NCBI GenBank assembly: GCA_900546675.1
Contig: URDQ01000026.1
Coordinates: 1-22,065, forward strand
Source: an uncultured Porphyromonas sp.
GTDB taxonomy: Bacteria > Bacteroidota > Bacteroidia > Bacteroidales > Porphyromonadaceae
DNA: 22,065 bases
Direction: 5' to 3'
Both the position numbers and the translations under genes were made by a program. Positions 1-8,049 of the stretch are shown here, piece by piece; within the stretch, counting starts at the first letter, position 1, and the number at the start of each line of letters is the position of its first letter. The notes below the pieces were generated by a model. It worked only from the letters and a program-made list of their open reading frames with translations. It made no database searches and was not told the DNA's origin.

Positions 1-67
1 ATTACAAACCTACCCTTTTCTCTTTATCCTGCAAAACGTTTAGGACACTATTGGGGTGAATCGGAAC

Positions 68-102
68 TCTAATCTCTAACTTCTAATCTCTAACCTCTAA
101 CG
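68..102 (+). repeat. Five 7-bp tandem units (TCTAAYN)
   Basis: Five consecutive heptamers of the form TCTAA(T/C)N run without gaps just upstream of the promoter of the S41 peptidase gene. A related stretch in the opposite orientation occurs near 13507-13525. I see no other content of note in bases 1-67. Function is unknown; it may be a low-complexity intergenic repeat of this genome. Confidence 0.75.
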
Positions 103-114
103 AGGTATCTACTT

Positions 115-130
115 ATTCCGTATCTTTGTA
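115..130 (+). promoter_or_regulatory. Promoter -7 region for the S41 peptidase gene
   Basis: The segment contains TATCTTTG (121-128), an exact match to the Bacteroidota -7 consensus TAnnTTTG, and ends 19 bp before the start codon at 150. The 16-mer ATTCSGTATCTTTGTA found here recurs with one difference at 8555-8570 upstream of folD. No clear -33 TTTG is visible at the usual 17-23 bp spacing, so the assignment rests on the -7 box, its extended context and its location. Confidence 0.65.
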
Positions 131-149
131 GCAATGTCGTGAATATCGC

Positions 150-1838
150 ATGAAACAACTCCTCAACACCCTACTCACGCTGCTACTCCTCGGTGCCCTA
201 GCATGGACTCCGATGAGGCTATCAGCTCAAGAGACCTCTACGTCACGCTCTGCGAATGACTTTACCACCACCATGGCGGTGATGGGGAGCGTACTGAGCA
301 ATGTGCGCAACTTCTTTGTTGACACGGTCGACCTGACCACGCTCTACGACGGTGCGCTCACCTATATGCTACAGCAGCTGGACCCCTACACGGTCTACTT
401 CAACGAGGAGGAGACCAAAGCCTTTGAGGAGAGTACGACGGGGCTTTACGGTGGTATCGGGGCAATCCTACGACAGCACCAAGACTCGGTCGTCATCATT
501 GGCTCGCTCATGCAGGGCAAAGCAGCCGACAAGGCGGGGCTACGCCCAGCGGACATCATCTGGCGGATCAACGGCAAGAACTTCTCCCACACGAAGGTGG
601 TCGATGTGCGCAACGAACTGCGTGGAGAGCCTGGCAAGCCTATCACGCTCGTGGTGCGTCGTCCAGGCTATGCGCAGGATTCTCTGACAGTCACCTTCGA
701 TCGTGAGCGCATCGATCTGAGTCCCATATCTTATACGGAGCTACTCGCTGATCGTATAGGCTTTATCTCTGTAAACACCTTCTCCACGACTACCAGTCAG
801 GAGTTTCTCAAAGCTTACGACCGCCTACAGAAAGAGGCTGGCGGTAAGCTTAACGGGCTAGTCATAGACCTCCGCGACAATGGCGGCGGGCTGATGGAGC
901 AAGCTATACAGCTGGTCAATCTATTTATCCCTAAGGGGCAACTGGTAGTTTCGCTCAAGGGGCGCTACCCGCAGCAGAGCAACAGCTACAAAACGACTAA
1001 AGAGCCTCTCGACACGGAGCTACCACTCGTTGTGCTGATCAACGAAAGCTCTGCCTCCGCCTCGGAGATCGTGGCGGGTGCCTTGCAAGACTATGATCGT
1101 GCGGTGATCGTGGGGCGCAAGAGCTTTGGCAAAGGTTTGGTACAGGGGACGCTCGAGCTACCCGATGGCGGACTGCTCAAGCTGACCACAGCTCGATACT
1201 ACATACCTAGTGGGCGCTCGATACAGAAGCTCTCCTACAACCACCGTGGTGGCGCTGAGAAGGTTAACGCAACCGACTCATTGGGTACACCCTACACGAC
1301 TACGGGCGGACGCACCGTCTACGCCGCTGGAGGCATTATGCCCGACATCGTCTGCCCTTCGGACTCGATCCCTTCGCTGCTAGGTACCTTGCTCTTTGAT
1401 GCGATCACTTATGACTTTGTCACCGATTACCTACTGACGCACCAAGCTCCCGAGCGGAGTACGCTCAGGGACTTCGACCTAGGAGACGAGGCGTATGCAG
1501 CCTATCAGCAGAAGGTGATAGAGAGTGGCTTTACCTTTAAGTCTATCGCTGACGAACTGGTCAAGAAGGTGGAGGAAGCGCTCAAGGGTGAGCAGCGCTA
1601 CGATGAGGTGTCGGACGAGTTTGCTGCTTTTCAGAAAAGTCTCAAGGCTGACACACCTCGTCTCATGAAGACCTACGAGAGCTTCATACGTGACTACCTT
1701 AATATGGAGATCCTCTCACGTTACTACTACGATGAGGGTCGGCTCGAATACTATATGTCTCGTGACAAAGTGGCGCAACGCGCTGTGTCGCTCCTCCGGG
1801 ATTTGCCCACCTACCACCAGCTACTCAAGGGGGAGTAG
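150..1838 (+). CDS. S41 family C-terminal processing peptidase (CtpA/Prc-like)
   Basis: A secreted serine protease of the S41 family, which cleaves the C-termini of periplasmic or envelope proteins using a Ser-Lys dyad. The 562-residue product starts with a signal peptide (hydrophobic residues about 4-20, likely cleaved near A26). A PDZ domain spans about 95-175 (GGIGAIL near 101; GLRPADIIWRING at 130-142). The protease core has the RDNGGG motif at 242-247, the SASASE motif at 301-306 and the SFGKG motif at 325-329. Ser303 and Lys328, 25 residues apart, fit the family's catalytic pair. About 230 residues follow the catalytic lysine, a long C-terminal extension common in Bacteroidota homologues. 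It has its own promoter, and a 93-bp gap separates it from the next operon. The substrate is unknown. Confidence 0.93.
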   Translation: MKQLLNTLLTLLLLGALAWTPMRLSAQETSTSRSANDFTTTMAVMGSVLSNVRNFFVDTVDLTTLYDGALTYMLQQLDPYTVYFNEEETKAFEESTTGLYGGIGAILRQHQDSVVIIGSLMQGKAADKAGLRPADIIWRINGKNFSHTKVVDVRNELRGEPGKPITLVVRRPGYAQDSLTVTFDRERIDLSPISYTELLADRIGFISVNTFSTTTSQEFLKAYDRLQKEAGGKLNGLVIDLRDNGGGLMEQAIQLVNLFIPKGQLVVSLKGRYPQQSNSYKTTKEPLDTELPLVVLINESSASASEIVAGALQDYDRAVIVGRKSFGKGLVQGTLELPDGGLLKLTTARYYIPSGRSIQKLSYNHRGGAEKVNATDSLGTPYTTTGGRTVYAAGGIMPDIVCPSDSIPSLLGTLLFDAITYDFVTDYLLTHQAPERSTLRDFDLGDEAYAAYQQKVIESGFTFKSIADELVKKVEEALKGEQRYDEVSDEFAAFQKSLKADTPRLMKTYESFIRDYLNMEILSRYYYDEGRLEYYMSRDKVAQRAVSLLRDLPTYHQLLKGE

Positions 1839-1884
1839 CACCTTCCGCCACTTCCTCTAGAGGCTTCTTGTGACGCACGCATTT

Positions 1885-1892
1885 TATCTTTA
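1885..1892 (+). promoter_or_regulatory. Weak candidate -7 box for the transporter operon
   Basis: TATCTTTA matches TAnnTTTG at seven of eight positions and lies 39 bp before the start at 1932. It is the best promoter candidate in the 93-bp gap. No well-spaced -33 element is visible, because the nearest TTG (1868-1870) is only 14 bp upstream. A small palindrome, CCTCTAGAGG, lies at 1854-1863. Confidence 0.3.
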
Positions 1893-1931
1893 TACACGCT
1901 ACATCATATCAAGTAAAAAGCTTATTGTACA

Positions 1932-3611
1932 ATGAATTGGTTTGAAAACTTATTTGTCGGCACGGGGATAGCACACTCTGTCTTCCTGATAGCCCTAGTC
2001 ATCGCCGTGGGGATGCTCCTAGGACGCATCAAGATCGGCAAAGTCTCCCTAGGAGTCACGCTGGTACTCTTCGTGGGTATCTTCTTTGGTGCTCTGGGGA
2101 TGCAGATTGACGCTGAAGTCCTACACTTTGTCAAGGAGTTTGGACTGATCCTCTTTATCTATGCCGTCGGTCTACAGGTGGGCCCTGGCTTCTTCCCCTC
2201 ACTCAAGAAGGGTGGCCTGAAGCTCAACCTACTAGCCGTCCTAGTCGTCCTACTCGGTGTGGGGATCACCATCGTCATCAAGTACCTCTCGGGACTACCT
2301 ATGTCGACTATGGTGGGTATCCTCTCAGGAGCTGTGACAAATACGCCTGGTCTAGGTGCTGCTGAGCAAACTTACACAGACATTATGGGTACGTCCGACC
2401 CCTCCATAGCGATGGGCTATGCGGTCGCTTACCCGCTGGGTGTGATCGGCATCATCCTCTCGATGATGATCGTACGCGCCGTCTTACGGATCAACATACG
2501 CAAAGAGGAGCAGGAGTTTGTAGCACAAGATGAGGCTGGAGAGCATGGTGCGCAGGCTGCCTCCTTTGTCGTGGCAAACCCCGCTATCTTTGGCAAGTCC
2601 ATTATGGATCTCCTCTCGAGCTACTTCGAGCATGGCAACATCGTCATCTCACGACACTACAATCATGAGACGCAGGAGATCACGGTCGCTACGGGTAGCA
2701 CGATCCTGCAGGAGCATGACCGGGTCTTCGTCATCGGTCAGCCACATGAGCTGGATCATACGGAGGCTATCTTCGGGCAGCGCATCGATATAGATCGTAA
2801 GAAGTGGATCCCCACCGAGTCAAAGCTCATCAGCAATAAGTATACCATCACAAAGAAAACGCTCAACGGCAAGCGCCTCGGCGAGCTACAGCTCCGCCAG
2901 ATCTACGGTGTCAACGTAACCCGTGTGACTCGTGCTGGTGTCGACCTCGTCGCAAGCCCTGGCATGCGTCTTCAGATGGGCGACCAGATACGTGTCGTAG
3001 GCTCCGACACCTCCGTAGCTAAGGTGCGTGAGCTGGTCGGTGACTCGCAGAAGCATCTCAACGAGCCGAACTTGATCGGTATCTTCATCGGTATCGCTCT
3101 CGGTGTGCTCCTCGGCTCTATTCCCTTCATTTTCCCGGGCATTCCACAGCCAGTCAAGCTGGGTCTAGCAGGAGGTCCACTCATCGTGGCTATCCTACTG
3201 AGCAACTTCGGGCCTAAGTTTGGTATCGTGACCTATACGACACAAAGCGCCAACCTTATGATCCGCGAGATCGGTATCGCGCTCTTCCTCACCTGTGTCG
3301 GTCTTGGCGCAGGCGACGGCTTCGTCGATACGATCATGAATGGTGGCTACCGGTGGGTCGGCTACGGCTTTATCATCACCATCATACCGATGCTGGTCGT
3401 CGGCTTCCTCGGCAAAAAGGTCTTTAAGGTCAACTACCTCACCCTCTCTGGACTGATGGCGGGTAGTATGACCGATCCCCCCGCACTCGCTTATGCCAAC
3501 GGACTCACCGAGGAGGATGCTCCCGCCGTGGGCTATGCGACGGTCTACCCACTGACGATGTTCCTCCGTGTCTTGACGGCACAGATGCTCATCATATTTT
3601 TCGTAAGCTAA
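1932..3611 (+). CDS. AspT/YidE/YbjL-family putative transporter
   Basis: An inner-membrane transporter of the aspartate:alanine exchanger (AspT/YidE) family, 559 residues. It has the family's layout: a hydrophobic N-terminal half (about five membrane helices, residues 12-183), a soluble middle with two RCK_C/TrkA_C-like modules (about 205-285 and 290-372; note the repeated D(R/Q)(V/I)(F/R)V(I/V)G pattern), and a second hydrophobic half (380-558). The two membrane halves carry the paired family motifs GAVTNTPGLGAAEQT (133-147) and GSMTDPPALAYAN (511-523), which indicates an internal duplication. The substrate cannot be read from the sequence; characterised relatives exchange amino acids or other small anions. 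It is the first gene of a tightly spaced run ending at 8009, with the next gene 22 bp downstream. Confidence 0.92.
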   Translation: MNWFENLFVGTGIAHSVFLIALVIAVGMLLGRIKIGKVSLGVTLVLFVGIFFGALGMQIDAEVLHFVKEFGLILFIYAVGLQVGPGFFPSLKKGGLKLNLLAVLVVLLGVGITIVIKYLSGLPMSTMVGILSGAVTNTPGLGAAEQTYTDIMGTSDPSIAMGYAVAYPLGVIGIILSMMIVRAVLRINIRKEEQEFVAQDEAGEHGAQAASFVVANPAIFGKSIMDLLSSYFEHGNIVISRHYNHETQEITVATGSTILQEHDRVFVIGQPHELDHTEAIFGQRIDIDRKKWIPTESKLISNKYTITKKTLNGKRLGELQLRQIYGVNVTRVTRAGVDLVASPGMRLQMGDQIRVVGSDTSVAKVRELVGDSQKHLNEPNLIGIFIGIALGVLLGSIPFIFPGIPQPVKLGLAGGPLIVAILLSNFGPKFGIVTYTTQSANLMIREIGIALFLTCVGLGAGDGFVDTIMNGGYRWVGYGFIITIIPMLVVGFLGKKVFKVNYLTLSGLMAGSMTDPPALAYANGLTEEDAPAVGYATVYPLTMFLRVLTAQMLIIFFVS

Positions 3612-3633
3612 GAACCAAATAACCAATTAAATT

Positions 3634-3939
3634 ATGGCAAGTCGTAGAAAACTAAAGCAAGCTATACACTCAGAGGTCGAGGAGATACTCTTTGACCTAT
3701 CTATCCTCTACTCCGTAGCTCCCGAGGAGCGTGAGTACGCCATCGAGCAGCTCATCATAAAGGTGATCGACGCCGAGAGAGACTTCATCGCTCGCATCTC
3801 CCACACCGATGGCAAGGGCGATCCTAAGCTCGTACGCAACTACTACCACAAGCTTCGTGAGGAGTATATGCACTTCGTCAGCGAGATCGAGGACGAGGTC
3901 AGCAAGCTCTGCGATGAGCTACTAGTTCCTGAGGCTTAG
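3634..3939 (+). CDS. Conserved hypothetical small helical protein
   Basis: A 101-residue soluble protein with no signal peptide or membrane segment. It looks almost entirely alpha-helical and highly charged, for example EVEEILFDLSILYSV and LREEYMHFVSEIEDEVSKL, which are amphipathic and coiled-coil-like. It lies 22 bp after the transporter gene and 8 bp before the acyltransferase gene, so it is probably co-transcribed with both. The codon use resembles its neighbours, so it is a real gene. I do not recognise the family and assign no function; a role as a small partner or regulator would be a guess from position only. Confidence 0.8.
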   Translation: MASRRKLKQAIHSEVEEILFDLSILYSVAPEEREYAIEQLIIKVIDAERDFIARISHTDGKGDPKLVRNYYHKLREEYMHFVSEIEDEVSKLCDELLVPEA

Positions 3940-3947
3940 TCTGCTGC

Positions 3948-4487
3948 ATGAAGCTAGCACGTCTCATACTGCGCTGGTGTGGCTGGCAGCTCCTTGAGCC
4001 AGCCACCTACCCACGCCAGAGCGTCATCTGTGTAGCGCCCCACACGAGCAATATGGACTTCATATGGGGCAAGCTATACTACAAAGCGGTGGAGCAGAGA
4101 GCGCACTTCTTGATGAAAAAAGAGCTCTTTGTTCCGCCACTCGGCTGGATCTTTAAGGCAATGGGAGGGATCCCGATCGATCGTAGTCGCAAGGGCAATA
4201 CGGTCGAGCAGGTCGTGTCACGCTTTCGTGCCAAGGACGACTTTGCAGTGGCGATCACGCCTGAGGGTTCGCGTAAAGCTCGGGATAGGTGGAAGACCGG
4301 CTTCTACCACATCGCCGAGGAGGCGGGTGTACCCATACAGCTAGCCGTCATAGACTACAAGCAGAAGGTGCTGGGCATCTTCGAGCAGTTTGTCCCGACG
4401 GGCAACCTCGACAAAGATATACAGTATATAAGGAGTAAGTACCGCGCCGACCAGGCGAAGAAGCCAGAGCTCTTTGCCGAGTCATAA
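3948..4487 (+). CDS. PlsC-like 1-acylglycerol-3-phosphate-type acyltransferase
   Basis: A member of the lysophospholipid acyltransferase (LPLAT/PlsC) superfamily, which transfers a fatty acyl chain to a lipid or glycerol-phosphate acceptor at the membrane. The 179-residue product carries the catalytic HX4D box as HTSNMD (H32, D37), the substrate-binding block GGIPIDRS (73-80) and the ITPEGSR block (103-109), in the normal family order and spacing. At 179 residues it is a short form lacking long N-terminal membrane helices. It lies 8 bp after the small helical protein gene and 12 bp before the amidase gene. The exact acceptor is unknown; relatives in this size class also act in ornithine-lipid or other lipid pathways. 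Confidence 0.88.
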   Translation: MKLARLILRWCGWQLLEPATYPRQSVICVAPHTSNMDFIWGKLYYKAVEQRAHFLMKKELFVPPLGWIFKAMGGIPIDRSRKGNTVEQVVSRFRAKDDFAVAITPEGSRKARDRWKTGFYHIAEEAGVPIQLAVIDYKQKVLGIFEQFVPTGNLDKDIQYIRSKYRADQAKKPELFAES

Positions 4488-4499
4488 GGAGTCCTCTAT

Positions 4500-5318
4500 A
4501 TGGAGCACGAAGCTTTACAGATACTCTTCGCACAGCGTCCCATCGTCTGGACAGAGCCCGAGGCAAACCTTCGCCTTATGGCTGAGGACATACGCACAGC
4601 TGCCGAGGCGGGGGCGCACTTAGTCGTTTTCCCCGAGGTGATGCTCACGGGCTTCAACCTCAAGGTGGCTCAATCAGCTCGTTCCTGGCGGGGGGCTGAG
4701 CTGGAGCGTCTGCGCGCCTTGGCACAGAAGCATCAGATAGCGATCGCCTCCTCCGCCTTCGTCTGGGACGATGAGACGCAGCCGACACGCTACTACAATC
4801 GCGCCTACATCATGCTCCCCGACGGATCGATCTATGCTCAGGACAAGCGACACCTCTTCTCTATGGCTGGCGAAGACCGCCGACTCACGCCAGGCGACGG
4901 CTACGACACCATCACCTATCGTGGCTGGCGCATACGACTGATCACCTGCTACGACCTGCGCTTCCCCGTCTGGTGTCGCAACCGCACCCACACGGACGGC
5001 TCGCTCGACTACGACCTGCTACTCGTTGTCGCCAACTGGCCTCGTCCCCGCATCACCGCTTGGCGCGCACTCCTGCAGGCTCGTGCCATCGAGAATGTCG
5101 CCTACGTCATCGGCGTCAACCGCATCGGGTCCGATCCCTTTGGCACCGACTACTCAGGCGAAAGCTTAGCCTACGACTACCTCGGGCAGCCGATCTGCGA
5201 GGCGGAGCCATACGCAGACCAACTGCTCAGTGCCACGCTAGATCCGAAGCCTCTGGAAGCCTTTCGGCAGAAGTTTCCCGTATGGCGAGACAGCGACCCC
5301 TTTACCATCCACTCCTAG
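4500..5318 (+). CDS. Nitrilase-superfamily omega-amidase (YafV/Nit2-like)
   Basis: A carbon-nitrogen hydrolase with the Glu-Lys-Cys triad of the nitrilase superfamily: E46 in FPEV, K116 in AQDKRHLF and C150 in TCYDLRFPVW. The TCYDLRFPVWCR context and the AQDKRHLF block match the omega-amidase branch (Nit2/YafV), which hydrolyses alpha-ketoglutaramate or alpha-ketosuccinamate. These are waste products of glutamine and asparagine transamination. The length of 272 residues is typical, there is no signal peptide, and it is cytoplasmic. It sits in the middle of the run, 12 bp after the acyltransferase gene and 17 bp before the binding-protein gene. The precise substrate is inferred from motif resemblance only. 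Confidence 0.9.
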   Translation: MEHEALQILFAQRPIVWTEPEANLRLMAEDIRTAAEAGAHLVVFPEVMLTGFNLKVAQSARSWRGAELERLRALAQKHQIAIASSAFVWDDETQPTRYYNRAYIMLPDGSIYAQDKRHLFSMAGEDRRLTPGDGYDTITYRGWRIRLITCYDLRFPVWCRNRTHTDGSLDYDLLLVVANWPRPRITAWRALLQARAIENVAYVIGVNRIGSDPFGTDYSGESLAYDYLGQPICEAEPYADQLLSATLDPKPLEAFRQKFPVWRDSDPFTIHS

Positions 5319-5335
5319 ACTCCCTACACTTACTT

Positions 5336-6202
5336 ATGAGCTACCTTATGGTCTCCTCTCGCAAACAGCTCCAGCATCTCCTCCCGCTCCTACTCCTGCT
5401 CCCCCTTTTGGTCGGTTGTCACAAGGCAGGTCAGCAAGAAAAAGAGACGCAAGCACCACGCATCGTCTCGCTCGTCCCCTCTGTAACCGATCAGATCTAC
5501 GACCTTGCGTGCGACTCGCTCCTCGTCGGTTGCACCTCTTACTGCACCGAGGCGATTGCCGACAGCGTCCCCGTCGTAGGCTCTGCCGTACAGACCAACC
5601 TAGAGCTACTCATCGCTCAGCGTCCGACCGTTGTCTTTGCGTCCGACTTCACCGCTCCGCAGACCATCTCTTCACTGGAGAGCGCTGGCATCGAGGTCGT
5701 TCAGCTTACCAATCCCGCCAGCTACGATGCCATACAGGAGCAGTATCGCCAGATTGCCGCACTCGTCGGAGCGAGCGCTCGTGCCGAGTCTCAGCTCACA
5801 GAGATCAACCAGCGCATCGACTCGCTCAAGCAGCTCAATGCGGCACGCCCTTGGCATCCACGCGCCTTCATGCAGATAGCTTTTGACCCGCTTTTTGGTG
5901 CCTCCACATCGACCTATATGAACGATCTGATCACCTTCAGCGGCTGTACGAACATCGTCACCGTGGCGGGCAATGGTCAGCTTAGCCTAGAGTATGTCGT
6001 AGAGCAAGACCCCGAGGTGCTCTTCCTCATCACCAATCATGGTAGCGAGAGCGGATCAGAAGAGTCGTGGCACACGCTGCGCTCGGTCACAGCTGTGCAG
6101 CAAGGCAACTACTGCCCGCTCCCAGGAGAAATCGTCAGCCAGCCCTCGCCACAGCACTTTGTCGAGGCACTTCAACTGATGACCGACTACCTCAGTGAGT
6201 AA
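5336..6202 (+). CDS. BtuF-like ABC transporter substrate-binding lipoprotein
   Basis: The substrate-binding component of an importer for cobalamin, haem or an iron chelate (TroA-like, Peripla_BP_2 fold). The frame stays open upstream into the amidase gene, but the signal sequence sets the start at 5336 or the in-frame ATG at 5348. From 5336 the protein has 288 residues, with a hydrophobic leucine-rich segment ending in the lipobox LLVGC (Cys28), so it is anchored as a lipoprotein. The mature start contains PRIVSLVPSVTDQIYDL, the usual opening of this fold, followed by the VGCTSYC and RPTVVFAS strands. The permease and ATPase genes follow directly. The substrate is not readable from sequence, and no cobalamin riboswitch precedes the run. 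Confidence 0.87.
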   Translation: MSYLMVSSRKQLQHLLPLLLLLPLLVGCHKAGQQEKETQAPRIVSLVPSVTDQIYDLACDSLLVGCTSYCTEAIADSVPVVGSAVQTNLELLIAQRPTVVFASDFTAPQTISSLESAGIEVVQLTNPASYDAIQEQYRQIAALVGASARAESQLTEINQRIDSLKQLNAARPWHPRAFMQIAFDPLFGASTSTYMNDLITFSGCTNIVTVAGNGQLSLEYVVEQDPEVLFLITNHGSESGSEESWHTLRSVTAVQQGNYCPLPGEIVSQPSPQHFVEALQLMTDYLSE

Positions 6203-6216
6203 AAGCTACTTCCCCC

Positions 6217-7227
6217 ATGCCTCACCGCCCTACCCTCGCGAAGTCCTACTGGACGCTCCCCCTGATGGTGTTGCTGCTCCTCATCGTCGCCACCCTATCG
6301 CTACATATCGGGACGCATCCCATCTCTCTCTGGCAGCTCTCGGAGATACTCTCCGACCCCACCTCGGTCGAGTACACGATCCTAATGCAGCTACGTCTGC
6401 CACGCATCATCAACGCCATCTCCATCGGTGGCGGGCTAAGCCTCTGCGGAGCTATCCTGCAGGGGCTTTTTCGCAACCCACTCGTCGAGCCGTACACCCT
6501 CGGCATCTCAGGCGGTGCTTCGCTCGGTGTCACGCTCGCCATCGTCTTAGGCCTCTCCACCGCCTTCCTGACGCTCCCCGCCTTTGGCTTCATCGGTGCC
6601 TTGGTCACTATCCTACTCGTATATGCCAATAGCTACCAGCGCCACGGTCTAAGCGTACAGCGCATGCTCCTCGTCGGTGTGATGGTCAGCTTTATGGCAT
6701 CGTCAGGCGTTATGCTCCTCCTCTCGGTGGCGCGTGCCGAGCAACTCTCCCGCATCATCTTCTGGACGATGGGGTCGGTACAGGAGAGTAACCCGCTCAT
6801 CGTCTGGGGTATGCTCCTCTTCACCTTGCTCCTCCTAGGGGTCAGCTACCTCTTCGTGCAGTCGCTCAATGCACTCCGTCTGGGCGAACTCAAAGCGCAG
6901 CAGCTCGGCATCGACACACGACGGGTCGTGCTGTGGCTCTTCGTACTCAGTTCACTGCTAACCAGTGCTTGCGTCTCCGTGGCTGGCGTCATCGGCTTCG
7001 TCGGGCTAGTCATCCCGCAGGCGACACGCATCCTCCTCGGCAATGACTACCGCGTCCTCCTCGTCGGGAGCTTTATCAATGGTGGTATCTTCCTCATCCT
7101 CTGCGATATGTTGGCACGTACCATCCTCTCTCCCATCGAGCTACCGATAGGTGTCATCACTGGCTTGATCGGTGGCGTCGCCTTCCTCTACCTCATTCAC
7201 CGCACCAGACGCTCGCACCAGATATGA
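6217..7227 (+). CDS. FecCD/BtuC-family ABC transporter permease
   Basis: An inner-membrane permease of the type II importer (BtuC/FecCD) family, 336 residues with about ten hydrophobic segments. The family's first signature is clear at about 66-105: RLPRI, then GGGLSLCGAILQGLFRNPLVEP, then LGISGGASLG. The cytoplasmic coupling region GVIGFVGLVIPQATRILLG (about 257-275) and the terminal GVITGLIGGVAFLYLI helix are also present. It follows the binding protein gene by 14 bp and overlaps the ATPase gene by 4 bp (ATGA), indicating translational coupling. It forms the pore for B12, haem or siderophore uptake with its neighbours. Confidence 0.93.
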   Translation: MPHRPTLAKSYWTLPLMVLLLLIVATLSLHIGTHPISLWQLSEILSDPTSVEYTILMQLRLPRIINAISIGGGLSLCGAILQGLFRNPLVEPYTLGISGGASLGVTLAIVLGLSTAFLTLPAFGFIGALVTILLVYANSYQRHGLSVQRMLLVGVMVSFMASSGVMLLLSVARAEQLSRIIFWTMGSVQESNPLIVWGMLLFTLLLLGVSYLFVQSLNALRLGELKAQQLGIDTRRVVLWLFVLSSLLTSACVSVAGVIGFVGLVIPQATRILLGNDYRVLLVGSFINGGIFLILCDMLARTILSPIELPIGVITGLIGGVAFLYLIHRTRRSHQI

Positions 7228-8009
7228 CCAATCAGACCATATTACGTGCCGAGCAGCTCATCTGTGGCTATGGGCGCAAAGCGGTCATCGGTCCCCTCGA
7301 CCTCACCATAGCTCGTGGCTCCCTGACCGCCATCATCGGACCTAATGGGGCTGGCAAAAGCACCTGCTTCAAAACCCTCACAGGTGCCCTCCCCCCGCTC
7401 TCTGGAAAGGTAAGCTTGCTCGACAAGCCCCTCGCCCACTACACCCTCCGTGAGCGTGCTCGCCTCGTCTCGATGGTCAATCAGCAGATCACCCCTCAGC
7501 CACTCAGGGTCTACGACTACGTCCTTATGGGGCGACTTCCCTACTTCAAGCGCTTTCAGATCGGTTACAGCGAGGAGGATCACGCACGTTGCACCCACTA
7601 CATCGAGCGCACCGGCATCGCAAGACTAGCCGACAAGCGACTCGACGAACTGAGCGGTGGCGAACAGCAGATGGTCGCCATAGCACAAGCACTCACGCAG
7701 GAGCCGCAGCTCCTGCTCCTCGACGAGCCGATCTCGCATCTAGACATCGGCTACACGAGCGAGATCATGCAGCTCCTCGAGACGCTCCACGCCGAGGGAC
7801 TGACGATCCTAATGATCCTCCACGACATCAACGTAGCCTCCGAATACTGCGAAGAGCTGATCCTCTTCGGTCCCGAAGGCCTGCTAGCGCACGGCACCCC
7901 CCAGATGGTTCTCACCGCTGCACACCTCCAGGCGGCCTACCACACCAGCGTCCTCGTGCAGCCCGCCCCCGCCTCCGGTCGACCCTACATCTACCCCCAG
8001 CGCCACTAG
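7224..8009 (+). CDS. BtuD/FecE-like ABC transporter ATP-binding protein
   Basis: The ATPase that powers the preceding importer, 261 residues. It shows all nucleotide-binding motifs: Walker A GPNGAGKST (39-47), a Q-loop glutamine at 87-88, the signature LSGGEQQ (143-149), Walker B LLLLDE (163-168) with the following PISHLD D-loop, and the H-loop histidine H200 (MILHD). Its start codon lies inside the stop of the permease gene. The last 40 residues diverge, as is usual. No rho-independent terminator follows immediately; instead a short duplicate of its own Walker B coding segment lies just after the stop (8010-8036), followed by palindrome array A. Confidence 0.94.
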   Translation: MTNQTILRAEQLICGYGRKAVIGPLDLTIARGSLTAIIGPNGAGKSTCFKTLTGALPPLSGKVSLLDKPLAHYTLRERARLVSMVNQQITPQPLRVYDYVLMGRLPYFKRFQIGYSEEDHARCTHYIERTGIARLADKRLDELSGGEQQMVAIAQALTQEPQLLLLDEPISHLDIGYTSEIMQLLETLHAEGLTILMILHDINVASEYCEELILFGPEGLLAHGTPQMVLTAAHLQAAYHTSVLVQPAPASGRPYIYPQRH

Positions 8010-8036
8010 CGAGCCGATCTCGCATCGTCAGACATC
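8010..8036 (+). repeat. Short echo of the ATPase coding sequence after its stop
   Basis: Seventeen bases at 8010-8026 (CGAGCCGATCTCGCATC) are identical to 7724-7740 inside the ATPase gene, and AGACATC follows in both copies (after 3 bp here and 1 bp there). The source encodes the residues around DEPISHLDI. This looks like a short duplication or template-switch scar. Confidence 0.55.
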
Positions 8037-8049
8037 TTTCATACGATAG

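Noticed and set aside
3195..3626. Minus-strand frame of 143 codons
   Set aside because: It is fully antisense to the transporter gene, with a composition typical of a shadow frame and no recognisable motif.
4973..5335. Upstream extension of the binding-protein frame
   Set aside because: It lies inside the amidase gene in another frame, and the lipoprotein signal peptide only makes sense with a start at 5336 or 5348.
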